This document shows positions 34,411 through 42,063 of a DNA stretch of 64,000 nucleotides, piece after piece. The stretch spans positions 62,001 through 126,000 of the forward strand of contig NZ_RWIS01000010.1 of NCBI RefSeq assembly GCF_003944705.1, in the 5' to 3' direction. Below the pieces are notes generated by a model that saw only the letters and a list, made by a program, of their open reading frames with translations, ran no database searches and was not told the DNA's origin. Every line of letters begins with the position of its first letter. Within the stretch, counting starts at the first letter, position 1. The stretch is from Hymenobacter metallilatus (lineage in GTDB: Bacteria > Bacteroidota > Bacteroidia > Cytophagales > Hymenobacteraceae). A program made the position numbers and the translations under genes.

Positions 34411-34439
34411 CAAAGGTACGAGCCAGAAGAGGTTGGCAA
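34411..34439 (-). promoter_or_regulatory. Promoter of the murF-alr gene
   Basis: TACCTTTG on the minus strand (34418-34411) with TTG at 34439-34437 and an 18-nt gap. The box ends 7 nt before the ATG at 34403. Confidence 0.72.
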
Positions 34440-34489
34440 GGAAGCAATAACAGCGTATCCCTACCCCATTCGCAACCTCTTCCCACTCG

Positions 34490-34497
34490 TACCTTTG
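34490..34497 (+). promoter_or_regulatory. Promoter box for the EamA-family gene
   Basis: A second TACCTTTG on the plus strand ends 10 nt before the TTG start at 34508. No TTG is found at the -33 spacing. Confidence 0.55.
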
Positions 34498-34507
34498 TTT
34501 TCCCTCT

Positions 34508-35419
34508 TTGCTGCTTCCGTTCTTGAAACTCTCCCGTCATCACCTGGCCGCCTTCACGGCTTTCTTTATCTGGGGCTTTTTCCCGATTCCGCTGCGCTGG
34601 CTGGCCGGCTACCCCAGTGGGCAGATTTTGTTTTTTCGGGTGCTGATTTCGTTACTGCTCCTGCTACTGATTCAGGGGCTGACCCGCCGGCCGGTAGTGC
34701 AGCGCACCTGGCAGCAGTGGCAGACGGCCCCGGCGCCGGAGAAACGCCAGGTGCTTGGCAGCACGGTAGTAGGCGGCGTGCTGCTGACGTCCAACTGGCT
34801 GCTGTTTATTTATGTCATCAATCAGGTAAGCGTACAGGCGGGCTCGTTTGCCTACCTCATCTGCCCTATTCTTACCTCGTTGCTGGGGTTTGTGGTACTG
34901 CGCGAGAAGCTGCGGCTACAGCAGTGGCTGGCCATCGGGCTTAGTGCGCTGAGTTGTGTGCTGCTGGGCTCCGGCGAACTTCGGACACTGGGTATGAGCT
35001 TGGTTGTGGCCCTCACCTATGCGGCTTACCTGATCAGTCAGCGGCGCTTGCAGGGCTACGACCGGCTGGTGTTACTGACTGTGCAGCTTACTCTCACGGC
35101 CCTGCTGATTTTGCCGCTGGCCCCACTGCTGGGTGCCGAGCCGCTAGCGGGCCTGCACGATGCCCGGCTGCTGCGGGTAGCACTGCTACTGAGCACCTTG
35201 TTTACCATTATTCCGCTGTTTCTGAACCTGTACGCGCTAAACAAGCTGCCTTCGGGAACGGTGGGTATCTTCATGTATCTGAATCCGGTGCTAAGCTTTC
35301 TGTTGGCTTTTCTGTACTTCGGAGAGCAGGCTTCGGCTTTGAAGCTGGGGGCGTATGGCCTCATTATGGGGTCGGTTGTGCTCTACAATTTTCGCCTCGG
35401 TGGTTCCCGCCCGACGTAG
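34508..35419 (+). CDS. EamA/RarD-type ten-helix permease
   Basis: A 303-residue drug/metabolite-superfamily permease with ten predicted helices and the internal two-fold repeat. Examples are LAAFTAFFIWGFFPIPLRWL (first), SFAYLICPILTSLLGFVVLREKL (repeat end) and GTVGIFMYLNPVLSFLLAFLYFGE (helix 9). The WGFFPI and YLNPVLSFLLA patterns are like RarD proteins. Substrate is unknown. No ATG is near; TTG at 34508 or another TTG at 34523 is possible, both just after the promoter box. Confidence 0.87.
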   Translation: MLLPFLKLSRHHLAAFTAFFIWGFFPIPLRWLAGYPSGQILFFRVLISLLLLLLIQGLTRRPVVQRTWQQWQTAPAPEKRQVLGSTVVGGVLLTSNWLLFIYVINQVSVQAGSFAYLICPILTSLLGFVVLREKLRLQQWLAIGLSALSCVLLGSGELRTLGMSLVVALTYAAYLISQRRLQGYDRLVLLTVQLTLTALLILPLAPLLGAEPLAGLHDARLLRVALLLSTLFTIIPLFLNLYALNKLPSGTVGIFMYLNPVLSFLLAFLYFGEQASALKLGAYGLIMGSVVLYNFRLGGSRPT

Positions 35420-35561
35420 TGCTCCCCCCTAATACCCCGGCAATACCAGTGCCTGCTCCCCTAACCGGCCTGCGCAACCCGCCAACATTCCCGTACCTTC
35501 GGGCTGCTTTGGTGGCACCTGGAGCCAGCCAATTCCCTTATCCGACTTTTTAGTAAGCCGA

Positions 35562-38123
35562 ATGACTACTCCTCCCCGTCAGGCCGTTGCGCCGTGGTGG
35601 CGGCGGGTGCTGCCGCACCTGCTGGCCGTGTTGTTTTTTCTGGTGCTGGCCGCCGTGTACTTCTCTCCCATCCTGTTCGATGGCAAGACCCTGGCCCAGC
35701 ACGATATTGTGCAGTTCAACGGCGGGGCCCACGAGGCGGCGCAGTTTCGCGAGCAGACTGGCGAAGAAGCCCTTTGGACCAACTCCATGTTCTCGGGGAT
35801 GCCCACCTACCTCATCAGCACCCGCTTCCCCGGCGACCTGAGCCAGTACCTGCATAAGCTGTTCACGCTGGGGCTGCCGGCGGTAGTGGCTAACCTGTTT
35901 CTGGCCCTGGTGTGCGGCTACGCGCTGTGCGTGGCCCTGGGCCTCTCGCCGCTGGTAAGCGTGGTGGGCGCCATGGCCCTGGGTTTTACGAGCTATAACC
36001 TTATTATTCTGGCCGCCGGCCACAACACCAAGAGCCTGGCCCTAGCCTATGCTCCGCTAGTGCTGGCAGGCCTGCTGGTGGCGTTCCGGCGCAACAAGTG
36101 GCTGGGCACGGCTTTATTTGCGCTAGGGCTGGCCATGAACGTGCGCTCCAACCACCTCCAGATAACGTACTACCTGCTGCTGCTGGTGCTGGTGTTTGGG
36201 GTGGTGGAGCTGGTATTTGCCGCCCGCGAGAAGCGCCTGCCCGATTTCCTGACCCGCTCGGCCCTGTTGGCGGTGGCCGCCCTGCTGGCTGTGGGCGTGA
36301 GCTTCGGCCGCCTCTATACCACGCTGGAATACAGCAAGTACAGCATTCGGGGTAAGTCGGAGCTGAAAACGCCCCCGCCCGTGGCCCCCGGCCAGACGCC
36401 CGCTCCGGCCGAGGATGATGCCGGCTCAGGACTGGGCAAGGAGTACGCCTTCAGCTACAGCTACGGCATTGGCGAAACGGCCACGCTGCTTATTCCGAAT
36501 TTCTACGGCGGAGCTTCGCAGATGAAGCTCTCCGAAAACTCGGAAACCGGCAAGGCCCTGGCCGCAGCCGGGGTGCCCCCCGTGCAGCTCTCCGACTACC
36601 TGGCCCAGATGCCCACCTACTGGGGCGACCAGCCCATTACCAGCGGCCCGGTGTACGTGGGCGCGGTGGTGTTCCTGCTGTTTGTACTGGGGTTGCTGGT
36701 GGCCGACCGGCGCACCCGCATCTGGCTGCTGGCAGGCACTTTGCTGTCCATCGTGCTGGCCTGGGGCAAGAACTTCGAAACCTTCAACTATCTGATGTTC
36801 GACTACTTCCCGGGCTATAATAAGTTCCGGGCGGTGAGTATGGCCCTCACTATAGCCCAGCTGGCTATGCCTTTGCTGGCCGTGCTGGCCCTGGCCCGTG
36901 TGCTGCGGGGCCGGGCTACCGGGGCTCCGGTAGCAGCCAGCACCCACCCCACCCTGGCCGCTTTGGCAGGCAGGCCCGCCGACGATGCCGATACGGCTTT
37001 TCTGAAAAAACAAGTGCTGCGGGCCCTGGCCGTTACGGCCGGCTTGTGCGTGCTGGCCTTCCTGGCCGGACTGGTATCCGATTTTGCGGCACCCATTGAT
37101 GCCCAGCTCCAGCAGCAGGGCTTCCCCTTGGACGCGCTCCGGGCCGACCGGCACAGCTTGTTGAATACCGACGTGTTCCGGTCGTTGTTCTTTGTAGCGG
37201 CGGCTGGCGGGGTACTGTGGTTTTTTCTGCAGCGGAAGCTGTCGGCGGGGCTGGCGGCTACGTTGGTGGGGCTGCTCACGCTGGTAGATTTGTGGGGCGT
37301 GGATAAGCGCTACCTCAACGACGGCAACTTCCAGCAGGAAACCATTGCTGAGCAGTTTGTGCCCTCGCCCGCCGACCAGCAGATTCTGCAGGATAAGGAC
37401 CTGAGCTACCGGGTACTGAACCTGCAAAACCCATTCAACGAAGCCCAGACCTCTTACTTCCACAAAAGCATCGGGGGCTACCACGGGGCCAAGCTGCGCC
37501 GCTACCAGGACTTAATTGAGCGGCAGATTTCCAGTAACAACACGGGCGTGCTCAATATGCTGAACACGCGCTACGTTATTACCGGCGACCCGAAGCAGCC
37601 CGTGCAGCGCAACCCCGGCGCCCTGGGCAATGCCTGGTTCGTGAGGGAGGTGCAGCAAGTGCAGAGTCCCGACGAAGAAATCAAGGCCCTGACGACAGCC
37701 AACCCGGCTACCACGGCCGTGGTGGATGCCTCCAAGTTCCCGCTCAGCAAAACAACGTATCCGACCACTGGCGCCAGCATTGCCCTCACCAAGTACACGC
37801 CCAACGCCCTTACCTACCGCGCCAACGCGCCGCAGGATGGCCTGGTAGTCTTCTCCGAAATTTATTACGCGGATGGCTGGAAGGCATTTATTGATGGCAA
37901 AGAGGCGCCCCATCTGCGGGCCAACTACGTGCTGCGTGCCTTGCCGGTGCCCGCCGGCACCCACACCATCGAGTTCAAGTTTGAGCCCTCGGAATATGCC
38001 CTAGGCAACACGGTGTCCCTGGTTTCCTCAGTGCTGCTGATTGCCGGGCTGCTGGTGGCCTTGTTCTATGCCATCCGGCACCGCCCCGAGCCGCACAGCC
38101 TGACGGATACGCTGCTGGCGTAA
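35562..38123 (+). CDS. YfhO-family multipass membrane protein
   Basis: An 853-residue protein of the YfhO type, GT-C-like membrane enzymes tied to glycosylation of surface polymers in Gram-positives. It has about 12 helices. The first external loop carries FDGKTLAQHDIVQFNGGAH, and NSMFSGMPTYLIS resembles the family acceptor region. The helix-rich core runs to about 520. The C-terminal soluble domain (about 590-820) ends with YYADGWKAFIDGKEAPHLRANYVLRALPVPAGTH, the standard YfhO tail, and a last helix. The role in Bacteroidota is not defined, but envelope glycan or lipid modification is likely. Confidence 0.9.
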   Translation: MTTPPRQAVAPWWRRVLPHLLAVLFFLVLAAVYFSPILFDGKTLAQHDIVQFNGGAHEAAQFREQTGEEALWTNSMFSGMPTYLISTRFPGDLSQYLHKLFTLGLPAVVANLFLALVCGYALCVALGLSPLVSVVGAMALGFTSYNLIILAAGHNTKSLALAYAPLVLAGLLVAFRRNKWLGTALFALGLAMNVRSNHLQITYYLLLLVLVFGVVELVFAAREKRLPDFLTRSALLAVAALLAVGVSFGRLYTTLEYSKYSIRGKSELKTPPPVAPGQTPAPAEDDAGSGLGKEYAFSYSYGIGETATLLIPNFYGGASQMKLSENSETGKALAAAGVPPVQLSDYLAQMPTYWGDQPITSGPVYVGAVVFLLFVLGLLVADRRTRIWLLAGTLLSIVLAWGKNFETFNYLMFDYFPGYNKFRAVSMALTIAQLAMPLLAVLALARVLRGRATGAPVAASTHPTLAALAGRPADDADTAFLKKQVLRALAVTAGLCVLAFLAGLVSDFAAPIDAQLQQQGFPLDALRADRHSLLNTDVFRSLFFVAAAGGVLWFFLQRKLSAGLAATLVGLLTLVDLWGVDKRYLNDGNFQQETIAEQFVPSPADQQILQDKDLSYRVLNLQNPFNEAQTSYFHKSIGGYHGAKLRRYQDLIERQISSNNTGVLNMLNTRYVITGDPKQPVQRNPGALGNAWFVREVQQVQSPDEEIKALTTANPATTAVVDASKFPLSKTTYPTTGASIALTKYTPNALTYRANAPQDGLVVFSEIYYADGWKAFIDGKEAPHLRANYVLRALPVPAGTHTIEFKFEPSEYALGNTVSLVSSVLLIAGLLVALFYAIRHRPEPHSLTDTLLA

Positions 38124-38207
38124 AACCTACGTTTCTGGTTGGTAGCTGCTGATTCCTGATTGCCACAATGCCTCCCCAGATGTAGAGTAACGACTTGATG
38201 AAAGCCT

Positions 38208-38258
38208 AGCGGGGTGATACGGCCAGTTGCATGGCTGGTATCACCCCGCTACTTTTTT
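38208..38258 (+). terminator. Terminator after the YfhO gene
   Basis: AGCGGGGTGATAC and GTATCACCCCGCT form a 13-bp stem followed by ACTTTTTT. Confidence 0.87.
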
Positions 38259-38304
38259 AGCAGTGCTTGCACCCTCTTCGCCAAAACCAGAAACCTGAGA
38301 AATC

Positions 38305-39198
38305 ATGCTGCTTCAGCCCCTGCCCGAACCAGTCGCCGAGCAGGCCGGCGTGCGGCTGCTTTTGTTGCGCGACGACCTGACGCACCCCGAGTTGCCCGGT
38401 AATAAGTGGCGGAAGCTTAAATACAACCTGCAGGAGGCTCGTCGCCTGGGCCACCACACCCTGCTCACGTTTGGAGGAGCATACTCCAACCACGTAGCGG
38501 CCGTGGCCGCTGCCGGCCGCCTTACGGGTCTGCGCACCGTGGGCGTAATACGGGGCGAGGAGCTGGCCCATCAACCCCTCAACCCCACCCTGGCTCAGGC
38601 CCGCGCCGACGGTATGCAGCTACACTTCCTGGACCGCGCTACCTACCGCCGCAAGCAGGAGCCGGCGGTACTGGCCGAGCTGCTGCGCGGAACCGGCCCG
38701 GCCTACGTATTGCCCGAAGGCGGCTCCAATGCCCTGGCCCTGCCCGGCTGCGCCGAGCTGGTAACGGAGCTGCGGCAGCTCACCGCCTTCGATTACCTGT
38801 GCGTGGCCTGCGGCACGGGCGGCACGCTGGCCGGACTCGTTACGGGTTTGCAAGGCCCGGAGCAGGCCCTGGGTTTCGCCGCCCTCAAAGGAGCCGACTT
38901 CCTCCGCACCGACATCAACCGGCTAACCTTGGCCGGCACCAGCAACACCTACCCGAACTGGGCGCTGCACACGGCCTACCACGGCGGCGGCTACGCCCGC
39001 CTCTCGCCGGAGCTGCGGCAGTTTATCCGGGCGTTTCGGGTGCGGCACGGGGTTCTGCTGGACCCCATCTATACCAGCAAGATGCTGCTGGGAGTCCTGG
39101 ATTTGCTGGCGCGGGGCTATTTCCGACGGGGCAGCACGGTGGTAACGGTACATACCGGCGGCTTGCAGGCCTGGGCCGGTTTCGGCGGCGAACCATAG
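38305..39198 (+). CDS. 1-aminocyclopropane-1-carboxylate deaminase / D-cysteine desulfhydrase family protein
   Basis: A 297-residue PLP enzyme of the tryptophan-synthase-beta fold. LLRDDLTHPELPGNKWRKLKYN carries the PLP-binding Lys in the GNK motif. TFGGAYSNHVAAVAAAGR provides phosphate and cofactor contacts. EGGSNALALPGC and ACGTGGTLAGLVTG complete the PLP site. Such proteins release sulfide or ammonia from D-Cys or ACC; the specificity cannot be decided here. The first start ATG at 38305 begins right at MLLQPLPEP. It follows the terminator at 38258 and thus has its own promoter. Confidence 0.92.
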   Translation: MLLQPLPEPVAEQAGVRLLLLRDDLTHPELPGNKWRKLKYNLQEARRLGHHTLLTFGGAYSNHVAAVAAAGRLTGLRTVGVIRGEELAHQPLNPTLAQARADGMQLHFLDRATYRRKQEPAVLAELLRGTGPAYVLPEGGSNALALPGCAELVTELRQLTAFDYLCVACGTGGTLAGLVTGLQGPEQALGFAALKGADFLRTDINRLTLAGTSNTYPNWALHTAYHGGGYARLSPELRQFIRAFRVRHGVLLDPIYTSKMLLGVLDLLARGYFRRGSTVVTVHTGGLQAWAGFGGEP

Positions 39199-39241
39199 AA
39201 CGTGTACTCAGGAGCTGTGCCAGAACTCAGCTTCGGGTGCC
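39199..39241. repeat. Copy of the GAGCTGTGC intergenic repeat
   Basis: The stretch GAACGTGTACTCAGGAGCTG and the following GTGCC ... CAGCTTCGGG repeats words of the hairpin element at 41240-41371 (CACGTGTAC, CGGAGCTGTGC, CAGCTTCGGG). It begins at the stop of the PLP gene and reaches into the stop end of the gene on the opposite strand. Confidence 0.5.
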
Positions 39242-40426
39242 CCGTGCTGATGAACGCCAATGGGCCATGGCTACGCCGGCCAGGGCAAATACGCAGGGCA
39301 GCACCGGCAGCAGAAACCGTACGTCCCAATCCTCCACCGTCAGCATCACCACCAGGCCCTGCAGCAGCACCACGCCGCCCAGAAACACCCGCGCCGGCAG
39401 CCAGACCCCGGCAGTGCGCAGCCCCCGTCCGGCCAGCCAGTAGCAGGGGTAGATGAATAGCACAATGAGTAGAATGTGGCTCCAGGAGTAGTAGGTTTTC
39501 ACGTAGCTGAAAAACAGCAGACCTTTCAGCACCGCCAGTTTCAGCCAGTATACCGGGTTGGCCACGATGAAATAGCCCAGCCGCAGCACTGGGGCCAGTC
39601 CGGGCGGGGGGAGCTGTAGCGGCTCGGTGGGCTCCACTACCCAAGGCGTATAGCCGTAGATAATTTCGCCGCGCAGGTACGTTTCGACCAGGGTAAAGGT
39701 GAGCAGCAGCTTGTTGAGTACCCACCACCACAGCGGCGCCAGCAGTGTCCCGGCCAACAACGCCCGCCGGTAGGCCTGCCGCCCCGGCAGCTGCCGCAAC
39801 CGGGCCAGCCCGGCCAGAACCGCCGCCCCCGCTACCACAAACCCATTGGGCCGCACAATACCCGCCAGCAGCACCAGCACGCCAAACACCACCCAGCGGC
39901 CGGCCGGCCCCCGCCGGGCCCGCACCAGCGCCCATAGCGCCAGCACGGTGAGGCTGGCAAACAACGACTCCGTGAGGATATACACATTGAATTGCTGCGC
40001 ATCGCGCCAGCATACCAGGGCGGCGGTGGCCAGCGCGGCCGGCCGCCAGTCGGGGGCGTGGGGCGTGAGGCGGCGCAGGGTGCGGTAGAAGGCCCGCGCG
40101 GCCAGTCCGCTCACGGCCATCTGCCCCAGCACAATGCCCCACCAGCCCGCTCCCAGCTTCAACCACAGACTGATAAACAGCGGATAGCCCACGTAGCGCA
40201 GGTTATGGTCCCGCTCGAAGTGCCACTCCTGGGCAATGCGCGTACCGTAGGCCAGGTACCGGCCACTGTCGTTCACGTAGCGCGGGCCGTGGTGCTGCCA
40301 CAGCAACGAGGCCTGCACCAGCAGCCATACGCCCAGCAGCAGCCACCCGTGCCAGCGCCGCAGCCACGCCGGACCGGGCGCAACGGCGGCTTCGGGAGCA
40401 GGTAGCACGGTTTCGGTAGATAGCAT
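39227..40426 (-). CDS. GT-C-like multipass membrane protein, glycosyltransferase candidate
   Basis: A 399-residue integral membrane protein with about ten helices. The first loop contains HGPRYVNDSGRYLAYGTRI, where Asp and Arg sit as in dolichyl-phosphate-mannose-type transferases. VGYPLFISLWLKLGAG follows, and SHILLIVLFIYPCYWLAG is a late helix. The WDVRFLLPVLPCVFALAG end resembles arabinosyl/mannosyltransferase-like proteins. It converges with the PLP gene and overlaps the intergenic repeat copy. Acceptor and donor are unknown. With YfhO nearby it hints at envelope glycan work. Confidence 0.75.
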   Translation of the reverse strand: MLSTETVLPAPEAAVAPGPAWLRRWHGWLLLGVWLLVQASLLWQHHGPRYVNDSGRYLAYGTRIAQEWHFERDHNLRYVGYPLFISLWLKLGAGWWGIVLGQMAVSGLAARAFYRTLRRLTPHAPDWRPAALATAALVCWRDAQQFNVYILTESLFASLTVLALWALVRARRGPAGRWVVFGVLVLLAGIVRPNGFVVAGAAVLAGLARLRQLPGRQAYRRALLAGTLLAPLWWWVLNKLLLTFTLVETYLRGEIIYGYTPWVVEPTEPLQLPPPGLAPVLRLGYFIVANPVYWLKLAVLKGLLFFSYVKTYYSWSHILLIVLFIYPCYWLAGRGLRTAGVWLPARVFLGGVVLLQGLVVMLTVEDWDVRFLLPVLPCVFALAGVAMAHWRSSARGTRS

Positions 40427-40600
40427 CGGCTACAAAGGACGGGAAGAATGCGCAGACTGGAGCAGCCTATTAGGAAGAGTGAATGGAAGGTACTGAATGC
40501 GGGAAAGAGCCTTGCCGGCCCGGAACTTTCCCCCTTCCTACCCGATTCATCCGTATTCTTACGTATTCCGCGCATTTCCTCCCTTCCACCTGTTCACCCC

Positions 40601-41230
40601 ATGCCCAATCTGCTCCGCCGCCTGTTGCCCCTGCTGTTTCTGGTAGGCCTGGGTTGGTTTCTCTGGACGAAAGTTCGCCCGGCTCTCACTAGCTTCGAGA
40701 ATCCCCTGAACCCAGCGCCGCGCATTACCGTCACTCACAACACGGTGTTGGAAAAAGTAGAAGCCCTTGGCCGCCTGGAGCTGGTACGCTACCAGTTCAA
40801 GGATGTGGTGGAGTACAAAAAAAGCACCTACCGCTTCCTGCCCGATGCCAAAGTGGCCCTCATTGTGGCCGGCCACGCCGTGGGTTGCCTCGATTTGCGC
40901 AAGGTGCGGGCCCAGGATGTGGTGCTGGAAGGCGACTCCGTACTACGGCTGGCTTTGCCCGAACCGGAACTCTGCGTCTGGCAGGTTGACCACTCTAAAA
41001 GCAAAGTGTATAGCGTGGAAAACGGGTTTTTCCAGGATGCGGAGCTGGTAGATGCCGGCTACAAATACGCCGAAGCCAACGTGCGCACCGCCGCCCTGCA
41101 ATCCGGTATTCTGGCCCAGACCACCCAAAACGCCGAGCTGATTCTGCGCCCCATGCTGGAAACCATGACCGGCCGCCGGGTGGTGCTCACCCATCAAATG
41201 CAGAACCCGCAACTGCCGGGGAAACAATAA
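40601..41230 (+). CDS. DUF4230 domain-containing protein
   Basis: A 209-residue protein with one N-terminal membrane anchor (LLPLLFLVGLGWFLWTKV, residues 8-25) and an exterior DUF4230 domain. VEALGRLELVRYQFKDVVEYKK, KVALIVAGHAVGCLDLRKVRAQDVV and LRLALPEPELCVWQVDHSKSKVYS are the conserved pieces, and it ends in helices GYKYAEANVRTAALQSGI. The family is widespread but uncharacterised. The ATG at 40601 puts the anchor at the N-terminus; an earlier start would add 51 residues of spacer-like sequence. Confidence 0.88.
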   Translation: MPNLLRRLLPLLFLVGLGWFLWTKVRPALTSFENPLNPAPRITVTHNTVLEKVEALGRLELVRYQFKDVVEYKKSTYRFLPDAKVALIVAGHAVGCLDLRKVRAQDVVLEGDSVLRLALPEPELCVWQVDHSKSKVYSVENGFFQDAELVDAGYKYAEANVRTAALQSGILAQTTQNAELILRPMLETMTGRRVVLTHQMQNPQLPGKQ

Positions 41231-41239
41231 CACGCGGGG

Positions 41240-41371
41240 GCCACCTGAATGTGTATTCCGGAGCTGTTCCGTTAGAAACTGTACCCCGAAGCTGTGCTTC
41301 GACTCGCGTAAGAAGGTAATTACCCTCAGGTGCGAGCCGGAGCACAGCTCCGGGGTACACGTTCAGGTGGC
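41240..41371. repeat. Nested inverted repeat, GAGCTGTGC family
   Basis: Outer arms 41240-41267 and 41344-41371 match at 25 of 28 positions. An inner left arm, 41281-41308, also pairs with the same right region (about 24 of 28), so two alternative hairpins exist. The word CCGGAGCTGTGC is repeated three times. The element fills the junction of the convergent DUF4230 and recX genes and has a relative at 39199. Confidence 0.75.
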
Positions 41372-41379
41372 TCCGTACG

Positions 41380-41877
41380 TTACGCCTCCTCTTCCGGAGC
41401 TTTTCCTAAGTCTTCCAGGGCCATTTTGATGAGGTCCTGCTCGTAGCCTTTGCCGGTGAGGTAGACCTGGATTTTCTGGCGGCGCTTGCCGGGGTGGCGC
41501 TCCTTTTCCTGGCGGTCCTTTTTCTCCAGCAGCTCTACTAGGTTTTGGTAGTACTCGTCGCCGTCTATTTCCTTCATGCCGGCCTTAATGCAGTAGTCCG
41601 ACAATCCTTTTTGCTTTAGCTCCTGCATGATGCGGCGGCGTCCCCATTTCTTGCGGATGTGGCCCCGCACGAACGTCTGGGCGTAGCGTTCCTCATCCAA
41701 AAACTTCTCCCGGCTCAGCCGGATGATGATTTCGCCGGCTTCGTCCTCATCCAGGCCATATTCGCGCAATTTGGCCTCTACTTCCTTCTGGTTGCGGTCC
41801 TGGTAGGTGCAGAAGGCGGCTATTTTCTGGAGGGCTTCGGCGGGGGTGTAGAATTTCTTTTTGGCGGGCTGCATCAT
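41380..41877 (-). CDS. recX: Regulatory protein RecX
   Basis: A 165-residue RecX-family protein, a modulator of RecA filaments. Three-helix modules are visible: ALQKIAAFCTYQDRNQKEVEAKLREYGL, FLDEERYAQTFVRGHIRKKWGRRRIMQELKQKGL, and KIQVYLTGKGYEQDLIKMALEDL in pieces. The DEERYAQTFVR and KWG motifs are diagnostic. Met codons at 41877 and 41874 are both possible starts. The frame that begins at 42009 is rejected because it would overlap the promoter region of the divergent DUF5686 gene. recA is not in the window. Confidence 0.9.
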   Translation of the reverse strand: MMQPAKKKFYTPAEALQKIAAFCTYQDRNQKEVEAKLREYGLDEDEAGEIIIRLSREKFLDEERYAQTFVRGHIRKKWGRRRIMQELKQKGLSDYCIKAGMKEIDGDEYYQNLVELLEKKDRQEKERHPGKRRQKIQVYLTGKGYEQDLIKMALEDLGKAPEEEA

Positions 41878-42063
41878 ATGCAAACGGGAAAACCGGATGG
41901 CGGGTACGTCGATTATAACGCTGCCCCGGCGAAAATAGCTCAATTCCAGTAGCCTGCTGAGGCAGAGCATACCTCCCGGGCCGGCCGGAAAAATAGCTTG
42001 CCAAGGCAACCATCGGCCCCGGGTTTTCCTCTACCTTTCACCTGTGCGTCTATTTCTCCTTCT

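Noticed and set aside
36426..37484. A 352-codon open frame opposite the YfhO gene
   Set aside because: GC-rich antisense frame rich in Gln, Gly and His; YfhO on the plus strand has recognisable motifs throughout.
39117..40166. A 349-codon frame on the same strand as the GT-C-like gene
   Set aside because: It is out of frame and Gly/Ala/Arg-rich, while the other frame gives ten regular membrane helices.
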